A stretch of 64,000 nt of DNA from Bacillus sp. NTK034. GTDB lineage: Bacteria > Bacillota > Bacilli > Bacillales > Cytobacillaceae. This document shows, one piece after another, positions 35,775 through 45,551 of the stretch. A model generated the notes under the pieces. The model had not been told where the DNA came from. It was given only the letters and a program-made list of their open reading frames with translations, and did not search any database. Numbering within the stretch: position 1 is the first letter of the stretch; each line of letters begins with the position of its first letter. The stretch lies in assembly GCF_017303275.1 (NCBI RefSeq), contig NZ_JAFKOJ010000010.1:114707-178706 (forward strand), read 5' to 3'. The position numbers and the translations under genes are program-made.

Positions 35775-36842
35775 ATGAGGACTTTAAAGATAAAAGACTT
35801 AACCCTGGACGAGCTGGAGCTGCTTGAACAGGATCTTCACGAAAACGGGGAAAAAAGCGATTACGGCTATTACATGCAGCTGGTGATCGTCTATGAAACA
35901 ATGTATAAAAAGCTTAAAAGTTTAGCGAGAAATAATGGACCACAATATGATCATTCCCTTCAGCATACTAAAAATGTTTTTGTATCCCATCTTATTAAAT
36001 TCGGTCCCTACATAAAAATGAATCACTTCAAGGATGACGGTGATGCTGTAGAGTCACTGATCAAGGCCATCGGTTTAGAGCAAAAACTTCCCATTGCCTA
36101 TTATCGTCTTGGCTTCCTGGCTTATAAACATGGCAAGTATGGCTCAGCCGTCCGCTATTTTCAGCAAGCCCTGAATAAGCAGCTGCTGAATGATCCAAGA
36201 TATGCCCTTAGTCAGCAGCAGGAATTCCGTGCCCATATGTATCTGGCCAATAGTGCTTTATATATTGCCAGCCAAACCTATGATACTATGGAAAAACTCC
36301 CCTTTTCGCCTGAGGAGCAGCTGACGAATCCAGAGCTGTCGCCATTATTTGAAACATTGGCATCGAATGAAAAATACTTACAGAACCATGCTTTCTACAA
36401 AATCACTAAAAATAATACCGAAACCTGTTCAAAGGAAGCATGTGAAGACCTCTATGAAAACAGTGAACCCAATGAACTGGTCCTGTACTTTAATGACCGC
36501 GAAAATATTCTCATATTTAATGGGGAGGAAGTCATTATCACTCCAACCCAGGCCAATATGATCAGACACTTGCTGCTGTCCTCCAGCAAGGAAAATCCAT
36601 GCACGAGAATCACCATGAGTGATTTCTTTGGAAGGACTGGCAGTGATGGAGAGGTTAAGAAGAACACGTTTATCAAATCTATTGAGAGACTGAGAGTAAC
36701 TTTAGGGTCAATTGATATACCAGAGATAATTGATGTTACTAAGTATAGGGGAGAGACTGCTTATTATTTTAATGAGTCGGTTCCTTTTACTGTTTTGTTT
36801 AGGGTGGATGAGGCTTTTGGGGATGATTATGTAAGCGGATGA
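35775..36842 (+). CDS. TPR protein with C-terminal winged-helix-like domain
   Basis: A 355-residue protein not matched to a named family. The N-terminal LTLDELELLEQDLHENGEKSDYGYYMQLV is conserved in its paralogues. Residues about 90-170 contain TPR-type helices (PIAYYRLGFLAYKHGKYGSAVRYFQQAL). Residues about 235-350 resemble an OmpR-type winged helix: a two-strand lead (LVLYFNDRENILIFNGEEVIITPTQA), a helical core (NMIRHLLLSS) and a wing (YRGETAYYFNES). That suggests a transcription factor with a TPR sensing domain. Two damaged relatives occur in the window (40891 and 54443). Function unknown. Confidence 0.8.
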   Translation: MRTLKIKDLTLDELELLEQDLHENGEKSDYGYYMQLVIVYETMYKKLKSLARNNGPQYDHSLQHTKNVFVSHLIKFGPYIKMNHFKDDGDAVESLIKAIGLEQKLPIAYYRLGFLAYKHGKYGSAVRYFQQALNKQLLNDPRYALSQQQEFRAHMYLANSALYIASQTYDTMEKLPFSPEEQLTNPELSPLFETLASNEKYLQNHAFYKITKNNTETCSKEACEDLYENSEPNELVLYFNDRENILIFNGEEVIITPTQANMIRHLLLSSSKENPCTRITMSDFFGRTGSDGEVKKNTFIKSIERLRVTLGSIDIPEIIDVTKYRGETAYYFNESVPFTVLFRVDEAFGDDYVSG

Positions 36843-37040
36843 AGGGCTGTCAGTATCTTTTATAAAAATCATAGTATGCATATACTACTTGGATATATTA
36901 GTTTCATCAGAGTCTTTAAAACCGTTTATGACCTCCCAGCAAGCCAGCTGGCTTTGATACCCTGGCTGTCCCGCAACAATGATTTTTGGAAAGCAACATT
37001 CGTTCATTCTGTTACTGAAAAATATTAAAAGAAATAACCC

Positions 37041-37075
37041 CAGCCAGCATTCACTTTGCTGGCTGCGGTCTTTTT
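37041..37075. terminator. Intrinsic terminator between TPR gene and ger operon 3
   Basis: CAGCCAGCA / TGCTGGCTG perfect 9-bp stem, 7-nt loop, then CGGTCTTTTT on the plus strand. It serves convergent genes. Confidence 0.75.
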
Positions 37076-38160
37076 CATTCCTGAATATTAATTAACGGTT
37101 CTAAATCCATCTCGTATTTAACCTTGATCTGCAGATTTCTCCATTTTTCCCTCCATTCTTTTTTCTCTATCGGCCTTGAGAAAGGGGTTAATGTTCTGGC
37201 TCCAATGTCTATCGGGTCGGTTTGCCACTCCTGGTTTTTTTGCAGAAATGCTTTGGTTTGGGTTTCAAGATGGGATTTAATTTCGTTAGTGATCTCTGCT
37301 AAATCATCCAAATCATTAAGATTCTTTTCCCCCTGATACTCATCTATTCTGCCTTTCAGCTCTACTTTGAAATTCATTTCTGTTAGGTCCTGATTGAAGG
37401 TGACATCTACATTTGTGCGCACATGGCCTAATACGACAGATAATTTTGGTATGGGAAGGTATTTTAAATAATAATCATTCGCTATAAGCTGGTAGATTTC
37501 ATCATCTGAATCAGTAACGACAGAGATTAGCTTGTCATTTTGAAAAATAGCTGTACCTTCATAATTGAAATTTCCATTCTCTGCCTTGAACACTGGCAGG
37601 ATTGGATCAGAAAAGGGGGAATACAGCTTTTGCATGAATTGATGCAGATTTACAATCGACAGCTGGCCTTGCCGCTTTCTCTCGTAGTGTTTTAACATGC
37701 GATAAAGGAAGTAATCCAGGTTTTCCTGGCTTTCTATTTCTTCCTTAATATAATCTTTAACATCTCCCTGAACGATAACGAGATAGAGTCGCTGAGAAAT
37801 GTCAGGATCCGTAAATATGGTATTAATAATTGGCCTCAATCCTTTTTTTGCAAGCTCTTCATTAATTAACAGAACCCGAAGCTGCCCAACCTTCAACTCT
37901 CTGTAATACCTTAGGTTAAAGCCTTTTCCGCTTTGCTTCAGCAGGTCTACCTGCATGGTCAGGACTCGTTTTTTTTCCTGAACTAAAGGAGGTACGACTG
38001 TGGTTGCCTCAAGCTTTCCCTCTTCGGCGGCATCCAGTGACCAAAAAATCACTGGAGCAATTTCTTCAATTTCGTTATTTTCCAGATAAGGAGAACATCC
38101 AGTGATCAAGATCACACAGTATACTATAGTCATCCATATAGGCTTTTTTAAATATTCCAT
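37075..38160 (-). CDS. Spore germination lipoprotein (Ger(x)C family)
   Basis: A 361-residue GerC protein with lipobox LITGCS. The middle has FTDPDISQRLYLVIVQGDVKDYI and the C-terminus WREKWRNLQIKVKYEMDL as in other GerC proteins. It starts 3 nt after the B gene stop, last in the A-B-C operon. Confidence 0.9.
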   Translation of the reverse strand: MEYLKKPIWMTIVYCVILITGCSPYLENNEIEEIAPVIFWSLDAAEEGKLEATTVVPPLVQEKKRVLTMQVDLLKQSGKGFNLRYYRELKVGQLRVLLINEELAKKGLRPIINTIFTDPDISQRLYLVIVQGDVKDYIKEEIESQENLDYFLYRMLKHYERKRQGQLSIVNLHQFMQKLYSPFSDPILPVFKAENGNFNYEGTAIFQNDKLISVVTDSDDEIYQLIANDYYLKYLPIPKLSVVLGHVRTNVDVTFNQDLTEMNFKVELKGRIDEYQGEKNLNDLDDLAEITNEIKSHLETQTKAFLQKNQEWQTDPIDIGARTLTPFSRPIEKKEWREKWRNLQIKVKYEMDLEPLINIQE

Positions 38161-38163
38161 ATT

Positions 38164-39276
38164 CTATAAGCCCCTCTTTTTTCTGCTGAAAATAAGAAGG
38201 AATAAGGGAACCAGAAGGTACGTAAGGGAACTGCACCATATTTCAAGATTAAGCAATAAGCTTTGATGTTCTTCTCTCCAGATCCATTTGTTTGCGGCAA
38301 TTAGCCATACTGAGGCGATGATGCAGATGATTTGAATTCCCCATTTGGAATGACTGGTTTGCAGCTTTTTCCCTAAAATGCGAATAGCGCCATAGAAACA
38401 TAGCAAAAAGATTGAAACCCCAAACACTAAATTGAAGATATTGAAACATATCAAAATGATATCAACTCTTTCAAATATTGGAGATTGAAGATATCTAACC
38501 ATCGTAACAATAGGAAATTTGCTTAAGCTTAAGAACTTGGATCCAAAAAAGAATAGAGAGGCTATAAATAAAACCAGGTATTCTAACACTGATAATGTAT
38601 TGGCAAATGTAAAATATTTAAGAAAGCTGCCTCTTGGGTTAAGTAAATGAGCGATACAAACGATATATTCCGGACCGGACAAAGATGACCATATGAGCAG
38701 CAAGCCCTTCCAGGAAATATTTGACCAATCTTCAGGAATTAAAGGATATAGGTCGGGAAGTGAAGCAATGGGCGGCATGAAAAAAGTATAAAAAAGCAAG
38801 ATCATCCATATGGAACAGAGAAAGGCGATTACGGAAAAACGGATGGCATTCCCCATTCCCAGTGATGATGTATAGCAGCAAACTGCCATGACAAATACAA
38901 TCAGCCAATTTGGATTTATAGAGGGAAACACAAATTGATGAATAATTTCTACGTATCCTAATGTGACAACCGTTACTTTAATTCCAATCACAACAATGCC
39001 GACTGCTGAAAAAACACGCATCATCCATTGTCCGAATAGATGTACAAAACCTGGATATCCTTTTGAAGCATGCTCTGATGATAACCATTTTGATAACAGG
39101 ATTAAATTTAATTGAGAGAATATGCCCACCAAAATAATACCCCAAATCATATATGGGTGGGTTAAAACAGTTGGCATTACATATAAAAAATAAAGCAGCT
39201 GAAGCCGATTCACGATAAAAAACACATAAATGCCACTAAAGGAAGACGTGTTATTTTCTATAGAAATAGAAGTCAT
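38164..39276 (-). CDS. Spore germination receptor B subunit (GerB family permease)
   Basis: A 370-residue ten-helix permease with the GerB N-terminus (FFIVNRLQLLYFLYVMP) and an SSLSGPEYIV segment in the middle. AAAGGAG lies before ATG 39276, inside the end of the A gene. Confidence 0.9.
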   Translation of the reverse strand: MTSISIENNTSSFSGIYVFFIVNRLQLLYFLYVMPTVLTHPYMIWGIILVGIFSQLNLILLSKWLSSEHASKGYPGFVHLFGQWMMRVFSAVGIVVIGIKVTVVTLGYVEIIHQFVFPSINPNWLIVFVMAVCCYTSSLGMGNAIRFSVIAFLCSIWMILLFYTFFMPPIASLPDLYPLIPEDWSNISWKGLLLIWSSLSGPEYIVCIAHLLNPRGSFLKYFTFANTLSVLEYLVLFIASLFFFGSKFLSLSKFPIVTMVRYLQSPIFERVDIILICFNIFNLVFGVSIFLLCFYGAIRILGKKLQTSHSKWGIQIICIIASVWLIAANKWIWREEHQSLLLNLEIWCSSLTYLLVPLFLLIFSRKKRGL

Positions 39277-39280
39277 TAGA

Positions 39281-40744
39281 TCATCTCCTTTTGCTGTAAC
39301 GCCATTTCTGGAAAGGGTGCAAATGGTCGGGCCTGGTTTTCATTTTTGTTAAAGGGCCACGAATAAATAGGTCAATCCAATCTTTCCAGTATAAAGGAGC
39401 CACAGGGGCAAAATAGGGCTGCCTAAGTGATGTAAGACTGTTCAAATGTGCCAAAATGATGATCATCCCCAGGGCTATTCCAAATACTCCGAGAAATGAA
39501 GAGAGGAGCAAAAATACAAATTGAATCATCGTGTTCGCTTTTGTTACGAGATAATTAGGGACTAGGAAGGAGGCAATTGCTGATACACCTACCAGCACAA
39601 TCAATACCTTGCTGGCAAAGCCAGCCTCTACGGCCGCCTGTCCAATGACAATTCCTCCGATTACGCCAAGTGTCTGACTGGATTTAGTCGGCATCCGCAA
39701 GCTGGCTTCTTTGATAATTTCGAGAATAATCAGCATGAGCAATGCTTCCCAAAATGGAGTGAACGGCAATTTACTTCTGGATTCTATTAAAACAAATAGA
39801 ATTTGCAGGGGCAGCATTTGATAATGATGGGTAGTCAGTGCTACATAGAGCGGGATAAGTGTTATCGATAAAATAAAGCTGATATAACGGATTAAGCGTA
39901 AGAAACTGGCGACAGGCCAGCGGTTAATATAGTCCTCCGGTGATTGGAACAGATGAAAGAATGTAACTGGGCCAATCAACACGAAAGGAGTATTATCGAC
40001 AAGAATAATCAGCTTGCCAATTCCTAAAGAATAAGCACAGACATCCGGCCGGTCGGTCTGCTGGAACTGTGGAAATATACTGTTCTGATGATCCTCCATA
40101 AAAGCAGCAATCTGTGAAGAATCAAAAAAAAGATCGAAATCGATTTTATTAATTTTTTCCTTGGCAATCGATACAAACTCGGGATTTGTTACGCCCTCCA
40201 TATACATGAGGACAACCGTCGTTTCACTTAACGAACCTACTTTTAACTTTTCTGACTTTAATTCAGTAACCGGAAGCCTTCTGCGAATAAGGGTAATATT
40301 CGTATCCAGCTGCTCGCTAAAGCTGTCTTTCGCCCCATATAATATTGTTTCCGTGTCAGAAGTTTCAATAGAGCGTCCCAGATTATTTGTAAGAAGGACA
40401 CTCCACCATTGTTTCTTAAGCGAATCAAAAATAATAACGGACCCAGCCAATAATTGTTTTTCCGCTTCCCCCAAAGTGAAAATTTCTTCTGCCTTAGAAG
40501 TTGAAATACAATCTTGGATTGACTCATTTGTACAATGGAGCACTGGTTCGAAAAAAGCTTCATTCATTCTTTCCTGATTTATCAAAGTTCTTATGTAAAT
40601 GAAGGTGAAACATTGACCTTCTGGTTTTTGCCTCTCAACAATTTCAGCGTCTTCCAGATTGGCTAAAATTTCCTTTAATTGTCCCAGTGAGAGGTTTTGC
40701 TGTCCTTTTTGAAGTGTCTGCTTTTTTTCCTTTTTCCAAAACAT
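39281..40744 (-). CDS. Spore germination receptor A subunit (GerA family)
   Basis: A 487-residue GerA protein with ESRSKLPFTPFWEALLMLIILEIIKEASLRMP and QTLGVIGGIVIGQAAVEAGF. The usual REAGARLP is KEASLRMP, so this receptor belongs to a diverged branch. GGGGGA precedes the ATG. Confidence 0.9.
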   Translation of the reverse strand: MFWKKEKKQTLQKGQQNLSLGQLKEILANLEDAEIVERQKPEGQCFTFIYIRTLINQERMNEAFFEPVLHCTNESIQDCISTSKAEEIFTLGEAEKQLLAGSVIIFDSLKKQWWSVLLTNNLGRSIETSDTETILYGAKDSFSEQLDTNITLIRRRLPVTELKSEKLKVGSLSETTVVLMYMEGVTNPEFVSIAKEKINKIDFDLFFDSSQIAAFMEDHQNSIFPQFQQTDRPDVCAYSLGIGKLIILVDNTPFVLIGPVTFFHLFQSPEDYINRWPVASFLRLIRYISFILSITLIPLYVALTTHHYQMLPLQILFVLIESRSKLPFTPFWEALLMLIILEIIKEASLRMPTKSSQTLGVIGGIVIGQAAVEAGFASKVLIVLVGVSAIASFLVPNYLVTKANTMIQFVFLLLSSFLGVFGIALGMIIILAHLNSLTSLRQPYFAPVAPLYWKDWIDLFIRGPLTKMKTRPDHLHPFQKWRYSKRR

Positions 40745-40890
40745 GAAAATCCCCCGCTAAGTAAATTAAAGTTTAAGGCTCTAGAAAAGTAAATGAATAG
40801 GTTGAGCTCTACCTAGTATGCTGACTAATAGCAAAAATATGCCAGAGCAGGTGATGAAATCAGTTTATGAGATGCAACAGAATTGAAATT

Positions 40891-40978
40891 GGATGGCTCT
40901 GCTGTCCGCTATTTCAGCAGGCCTATAATAAGCATCTTCTTGATGATCCAAGCTACCCACTTAATCAGCAGCTGAAGA
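40891..40978 (+). pseudogene. Fragment of a TPR/winged-helix paralogue
   Basis: About 88 nt align with codons around GSAVRYFQQALN...LLNDPRYALSQQQE of the gene at 35775 (for example GCTGTCCGCTATTTCAGCAG against GCCGTCCGCTATTTTCAGCA), with one base lost and a frameshift. Nothing else of the gene remains. Confidence 0.7.
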
Positions 40979-41083
40979 TGCCATTGATCCGAGGTGAGAG
41001 TACAGGAAATTAAAAAGGTTGTTGGGTTATAAGGAAATAGTTCAGCAAATATAATTAAAGCTTCTTTTATTTAATGACATAAG

Positions 41084-41116
41084 AAATGACGTGTGAATTG
41101 CACACGTCATTTTTTG
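41084..41116 (+). terminator. Hairpin terminator matching the one at 212
   Basis: AAATGACGTGTG-AATTG-CACACGTCATTT then TTTT. The stem is the same as at 212-242 although no gene end is visible just upstream here. Confidence 0.75.
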
Positions 41117-41243
41117 TATTTACCTGCGTCTTAATTTTGCATTCTAAGTTAAAAATGAATTCAATTGTCCAATTTTGGAAATCTTAACCCATATTACACA
41201 AAACGTGGATACATAGCTCCTATCTTTAACCAATCATACTCTT

Positions 41244-41594
41244 TTGATTCGCGAAAATGGAAAGTATGATGATCCAATTAATCCTGATCCTGCGGATAAG
41301 ATCCATAATACAGATCCATGTAATCTAATGAATAAAGCAATAAAAGGTATTAATATAGAGGAGAGACAATGTGTAATAGTGAATGACAGTCCGCTTTTAA
41401 AAGAGTGGTCACCGCCTTCAGATATATTCAGGAACATTCGTTTGCGGGGCAGTTTATTTATCAGGGACGATGATTCATCTATATGGCTGAAGAGTCTATT
41501 AAGTGGAAAAATTATTAAGATGAAAACGTATAATGAAGTTGAAACTGTTGGAAAAACAGTTTCTTTTTTTTGCTCACAACCTAAGCACGATTGA
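41244..41594 (+). other. Unidentified frame, probably not an intact gene
   Basis: A 116-codon frame from TTG with no ribosome site. It contains DDPINPDPADKI and RLRGSLFIRDDDSSIWLKSLL but no family is recognised. A perfect terminator (41541-41570) lies inside its 3' part, which argues against translation to the end. It may be a remnant. Confidence 0.25.
41541..41570 (+). terminator. Intrinsic terminator
   Basis: GAAACTGTT / AACAGTTTC stem (9 bp) with T8 tail. Confidence 0.75.
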
Positions 41595-41595
41595 G

Positions 41596-41640
41596 GAGCC
41601 TAATCAGCGGTTTTTATAACCTATCGATTAGGCTCTTTTA
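41596..41640. terminator. Terminator downstream of bioY
   Basis: GAGCCTAATC / GATTAGGCTC, perfect 10-bp stem with a 20-nt loop, followed by TTTTA on the plus strand. Confidence 0.7.
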
Positions 41641-41661
41641 CATGAAGAATCAAAATGGCTG

Positions 41662-42243
41662 TCACATATCGGTGTTAAGATAATGTGTCCTTCTAAGTGC
41701 CTGTTTCAGCTTTGGAACGAGGAAAAAGGATAAAGCCGTTACGGCCAGGTCGAGAGGAAAATAGGCAAGCATCCAGCCCCAGGCCATACGATAGCTAAAT
41801 CCTGCCGGTGCATCAGCCCAAAGAAGAAGAGCAAAATACATCCAGTTGGTTCCAATTATGTAGTTGCAAAAAAGGCTTAAAGTTCCTGCCATTAAATAAT
41901 GCTTTTGTTTAACTAGTTGAGAATCCCCAACCCATTTTCCAGTAACATAAGCAACAGCCACAAAAGACAGCACAAAGCCGAAGGTCGGGCTTAATAACTG
42001 GGCAGGGCCTCCTTTAAACTGTGCAAAAACAGGTGCACCTATTAAACCAACAAAGACATAGACCAGCATAGCAATTAATCCTTTTCTGCTCCCTAACACT
42101 GCCCCGGCTAAAATAGCAAAGAGGAGCTGTAAAGTAATAGGAACACTCCCGATCATGAGAAATGGAGATAGATTTGCGCCAATGCCCATTAAAGTAGCAA
42201 AAAGGCCGCAAAGAACCAAATCTTGAGTTTTTAAATCTTTCAT
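41662..42243 (-). CDS. bioY: Biotin transporter BioY (ECF S component)
   Basis: A 193-residue S component with six helices. Typical features are MGIGANLSPFLMIGSVPITLQ, GSRKG, GLIGAPVFAQFKGGPAQLLSPTFGF and the conserved GGP/SPTFGF loop. It takes up biotin with the shared ECF AT module, encoded elsewhere. AAAGGAGG precedes the ATG, and a BirA box overlaps its promoter region. Confidence 0.95.
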   Translation of the reverse strand: MKDLKTQDLVLCGLFATLMGIGANLSPFLMIGSVPITLQLLFAILAGAVLGSRKGLIAMLVYVFVGLIGAPVFAQFKGGPAQLLSPTFGFVLSFVAVAYVTGKWVGDSQLVKQKHYLMAGTLSLFCNYIIGTNWMYFALLLWADAPAGFSYRMAWGWMLAYFPLDLAVTALSFFLVPKLKQALRRTHYLNTDM

Positions 42244-42257
42244 ATGAACCTCCTTTT

Positions 42258-42287
42258 ATGTCAACCATGAATATTTTAAGTTAACAA
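42258..42287 (-). promoter_or_regulatory. BirA operator for bioY
   Basis: On the minus strand TTGTTAAC, 14-nt spacer, GTTGACAT, matching the Bacillus BirA box with one changed base. It lies 14 nt upstream of the bioY start. Confidence 0.8.
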
Positions 42288-42310
42288 TAAGTTGAATATA
42301 ATATTCTCAT

Positions 42311-42341
42311 ATGTTAACTTAATTGTAAATATGGTTAACAT
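42311..42341 (+). promoter_or_regulatory. BirA operator for bioDA
   Basis: ATGTTAAC, 15-nt spacer, GTTAACAT: perfect 8-bp arms, directly before the ribosome site of bioD. Repression by BirA-biotinyl-AMP is expected. Confidence 0.9.
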
Positions 42342-42359
42342 ATAAAAGGAGGAATAATT

Positions 42360-43055
42360 ATTAGAAGTCTCTTTATTACAGGCACAGATACTGATGCCGG
42401 AAAAACGACAGCTGCCGCTCTTCTTTTAGCCTATTTAACAAAGAAAGGCATCCAGGCGGCTGCATATAAGCCTGTGCAAAGTGGAGCTGAAATCATTCAT
42501 GACGAGCTTTCTGCACCAGATGTTGAGTTTTATAAACTGGCCAATCCGAAATTAGCAGCTTCCACTACATATCTATTAAAAAAACCATGTTCCCCGCATC
42601 TGGCCGCAAGGGAAGAGGAAATAGAAATAGAGGTTAATAAGATCATTGAGCATTACCAGCGGCTGTCAAGGGATAATGAATTTGTATTAATAGAAGGTGC
42701 TGGGGGAGTCATGGTTCCTTTAAGGGACGATGGATATAACATGCTTGATTTAATGAAAGAACTGTCCGCTCCAGTTGTGATTGTGGCAAGGACCGGGGTA
42801 GGCACAATCAACCACACCGTTCTGACAGCTGAAAGATTAAAGCAAGAAGGGATCAATGTGATCGGCATTATCATGAATCAGATGACCATAGAGGATACAA
42901 AGGTTGAGCAGGACAACATCCGAATGATTGAGCTTATGACCAAGCTGCCTGTTTTAGGGACGATCCCGTATATAGAAAATCCCATATCTGCCTTCGCTGA
43001 TTCAGAAATGCTTGAACAACTATTTTCAAAGCTAATGGAGGGGGACAGCAATTGA
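42360..43055 (+). CDS. bioD: Dethiobiotin synthase, apparent ATT start
   Basis: About 231 residues, normal BioD length. The N-terminus [21 protein letters not shown] carries the P-loop (GTDTDAGKT), followed by KPVQSG and later [10 protein letters not shown]. It forms dethiobiotin from DAPA, CO2 and ATP. No ATG, GTG or TTG precedes the P-loop in frame; the perfect AAAGGAGG (42345-42352) is 7 nt from an ATT codon at 42360. Starting at the first Met (42474) would delete the P-loop. So it either starts with ATT or carries a start-codon mutation. It overlaps bioA. Confidence 0.88.
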   Translation: MRSLFITGTDTDAGKTTAAALLLAYLTKKGIQAAAYKPVQSGAEIIHDELSAPDVEFYKLANPKLAASTTYLLKKPCSPHLAAREEEIEIEVNKIIEHYQRLSRDNEFVLIEGAGGVMVPLRDDGYNMLDLMKELSAPVVIVARTGVGTINHTVLTAERLKQEGINVIGIIMNQMTIEDTKVEQDNIRMIELMTKLPVLGTIPYIENPISAFADSEMLEQLFSKLMEGDSN

Positions 43056-44413
43056 GAGAGCAGGCAAATCTTTTAGAAAGCAGCATGAAGCATCTATGGC
43101 TTCCGTTTACACAAATGACAGACTATGAGAGGGATCCGCTGATCATTGAAAGCGGGGATGGGATCATTCTGAAGGACATAAATGGGAAGGAATATTTGGA
43201 TGGCTACTCTTCACTTTGGCTAAATGTGCACGGTCACCGGAAAAAGGAATTAAATGAGGCGATAAAGGAGCAGCTGGATTTAATCGCTCATTCCACACTT
43301 TTAGGAGCTTCGAATGTGCCTGCCGTCCGGCTTGCTGAGAAGCTGATTGAGATCACACCGGAGAAATTGCAGCGGGTATTCTATTCAGATTCCGGGGCAA
43401 CATCAGTAGAAATCGCCATCAAAATGGCCTATCAATATTGGCAAAATAAAGGACAACAAAAGAAAAAGAAATTCGTCACGCTTACGAACAATTATCATGG
43501 AGACACAATTGGAGCCATCAGTATCGGGAATGTTGATTTATTCCACCGCGTGTATGGATCCTTAATGTTTCCAACCTTGAAAGCGCCTTTCCCTCTCCAG
43601 TACCGCAGTCCTTATTCAAGTGAAGCAGAGGTTAAAGAAAGGGCATTAACAGACCTAAGAGCCATTTTCCAGGAACATCATGAAGAAATTGCAGCCATAA
43701 CTCTCGAACCGCTTATCCAGGGAGCAGGCGGCATGAATGTCATGCCTAGTGGCTATCTTAAAGGGGTAAAAGAGCTATGCCGTGAATTTAATATCCTTTT
43801 AATTGTTGATGAGGTAGCGACAGGCTTTGGCCGGACAGGAAAGATGTTTGCAGTCGAGCATGAAGGCGTTCAGCCGGATATCATGACCGTTGCGAAAGGG
43901 ATCACAGGCGGTTATCTCCCGCTGGCTGCCACACTCACGACAGAGGAAATTTATCAGGAGTTTTACGGGGAATATGAAGAAATGAAAACATTCTTCCATG
44001 GGCATTCCTACACAGGCAATCAGCTTGGATGTGCAGTAGCCTTGGCTAATCTGAAAATCTATGAAAAAGAAAACCTTGCAGAACAGGCAGCAAGAAAAGC
44101 AGAAGTCATTCAATCTGAATTAGTTGCCTTAAAAAGCCTCAAACATGCAGGAGACATCCGCCAATTAGGACTGATGTCCGGCATTGAGCTAGTTCAGGAT
44201 AAAGAAACAGGGAAGCCTTTCCCATGGGAAAGCCGAATGGGGTATCATTCAACACTGGAAATGAGAAAAAGGGGCATGCTGACAAGACCGCTTGGGGATG
44301 TAATCGTCTTTATGCCGCCTCTGGCGAGTACTGATGATCAAATCAGGAAAATGATTCAAATCATGAGAGATTCGATTAAAGCCGTGACTGAAAAGAAAAA
44401 GTCGTTTGTTTGA
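43052..44413 (+). CDS. bioA: Adenosylmethionine-8-amino-7-oxononanoate aminotransferase
   Basis: A 453-residue class III PLP aminotransferase. [13 protein letters not shown] at the N-terminus, [11 protein letters not shown], the GAGGMNVMP and [14 protein letters not shown] segments and the PLP lysine in [14 protein letters not shown] are standard BioA. It converts KAPA to DAPA with SAM as amino donor. TTG start overlaps the bioD stop (TTGA), with GGAGGGGG upstream. bioB, bioF and bioW are absent here, so they lie elsewhere or KAPA comes from another source. Confidence 0.93.
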   Translation: MREQANLLESSMKHLWLPFTQMTDYERDPLIIESGDGIILKDINGKEYLDGYSSLWLNVHGHRKKELNEAIKEQLDLIAHSTLLGASNVPAVRLAEKLIEITPEKLQRVFYSDSGATSVEIAIKMAYQYWQNKGQQKKKKFVTLTNNYHGDTIGAISIGNVDLFHRVYGSLMFPTLKAPFPLQYRSPYSSEAEVKERALTDLRAIFQEHHEEIAAITLEPLIQGAGGMNVMPSGYLKGVKELCREFNILLIVDEVATGFGRTGKMFAVEHEGVQPDIMTVAKGITGGYLPLAATLTTEEIYQEFYGEYEEMKTFFHGHSYTGNQLGCAVALANLKIYEKENLAEQAARKAEVIQSELVALKSLKHAGDIRQLGLMSGIELVQDKETGKPFPWESRMGYHSTLEMRKRGMLTRPLGDVIVFMPPLASTDDQIRKMIQIMRDSIKAVTEKKKSFV

Positions 44414-44446
44414 GAGAAAACCATTCGAATAGAAGGTAATTGGAAA

Positions 44447-44477
44447 CAGCCCCCTTTCATTTTTATAAAGGGGGCTG
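44447..44477. terminator. Bidirectional terminator between bioA and the UvrC-like gene
   Basis: CAGCCCCCTTT / AAAGGGGGCTG stem. It includes the last codons of the minus-strand gene. Confidence 0.8.
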
Positions 44478-45551
44478 AAAGTATTGAGGATTATTTAGTA
44501 AACCCTCTAGTGCCAGATCCAGGCTGGAATGATTCTCAGGGTCCAGCCAGTTTTCTGGAATGATGAGATAAAAGCAGCTGCCACAGTGTAAATAACGGTA
44601 AATAATATGCGCTGCATCGATTTCATGTCTGCTAATGTCTCCGGCAGCATTTGCTTCATCTTTTTTAAAATAAGCTAAGATGTTCGTTTTTATTTTTCCC
44701 TCAATGTTGCCTGCTGCTGAGTAGTTGTGGCTGAACAGAATATCCGTCCTTTTAATAAGGAAAAGTTTAATCGTAGAATCTGTTAATCTTTCGATAGCGA
44801 TGATATTATGATTTTCTTCGGTGAATTCGATCACCTTTTCTTTTTTAAACATGGAGCTTACTGCCTGTATATGATCCCGATAGGCGGAGGCCGCTTCAAA
44901 ATCAAATGCTTCGGACGCATTCAACATCATTTGATTCATGTCCTCAAGAATACTCCTATCAGTGCCTTTCAGAAAACTGATAAACCTGTCCAGGATGTCA
45001 TTATACTGCTGTTCCGCATGCCCCCCAAGACACCGGCCAAGGCAGGAACCTAAGGAATAATTCAGGCAGGCAGAGTTTGTTCCATTAGGATTGCTGCAAT
45101 TCAGCTTAAAGCATTCCTTTAATCCCCGGATAGCTCTTTCCACATTGCTTCGGCTTGTAAAAGGGCCAAAATAAACCTTGCCGTTATTCTCAATGGGATT
45201 ATAGGCAATATCAATCTTACGGTGCATGCCGGTAAGGCTGATCGAGATATAAATGAATGACTGCGGACTCTTCATCATTCGATTATATAGCGGCTTAATA
45301 CTTTTAATTAATTGGCATTCAAGCATAAAAGCCTCGAATTCAGTATCTGTCAGGATATAGTCAAAATCCCTTAAGTGTTTGACCAGCTTTTTAATCTTGG
45401 GAGAATGATGTTTAGAGCTCCGGAAATAAGACTGAACCCGATTCTTTAGATTTTTCGCCTTCCCCACATACAGAGTTTGACCCTGGGAATCCTTCATCAG
45501 ATAGACGCCTGGAGTTAAGGGCAGGTTTTTCAGCTTGTCAGGGAGATTAAT
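44463..45551 (-). CDS. UvrC N-terminal-like protein (GIY-YIG plus UVR domain)
   Basis: About 360 residues. The GIY-YIG domain has PGVYLMKD and LYVGKAKNLKNRVQSYF; next come a cysteine-rich CLNYSLGSCLGRC segment and a UVR motif (SEAFDFEAASAYRDHI). It lacks the C-terminal RNase H-like nuclease/HhH half of UvrC (usually ~590 residues), so it resembles Cho-type or regulatory homologues, cutting 3' to lesions. The first Met (45497) would remove the GVY motif. Upstream in frame only ACG (45557) and ATT (45551) are suitably placed after AAAGGA (45567-45562); an ATG at 45561 is out of frame by one base. The start is therefore uncertain. Confidence 0.78.
   Translation of the reverse strand: MNLPDKLKNLPLTPGVYLMKDSQGQTLYVGKAKNLKNRVQSYFRSSKHHSPKIKKLVKHLRDFDYILTDTEFEAFMLECQLIKSIKPLYNRMMKSPQSFIYISISLTGMHRKIDIAYNPIENNGKVYFGPFTSRSNVERAIRGLKECFKLNCSNPNGTNSACLNYSLGSCLGRCLGGHAEQQYNDILDRFISFLKGTDRSILEDMNQMMLNASEAFDFEAASAYRDHIQAVSSMFKKEKVIEFTEENHNIIAIERLTDSTIKLFLIKRTDILFSHNYSAAGNIEGKIKTNILAYFKKDEANAAGDISRHEIDAAHIIYRYLHCGSCFYLIIPENWLDPENHSSLDLALEGLLNNPQYFQPPL

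Noticed and set aside
40891..40978. Considered a CRISPR or other array near the repeats
   Set aside because: No regularly spaced direct repeats occur anywhere in the window.
44463..45551. Considered full UvrC
   Set aside because: It is far too short and lacks the C-terminal nuclease and HhH domains; the main uvrC must be elsewhere.
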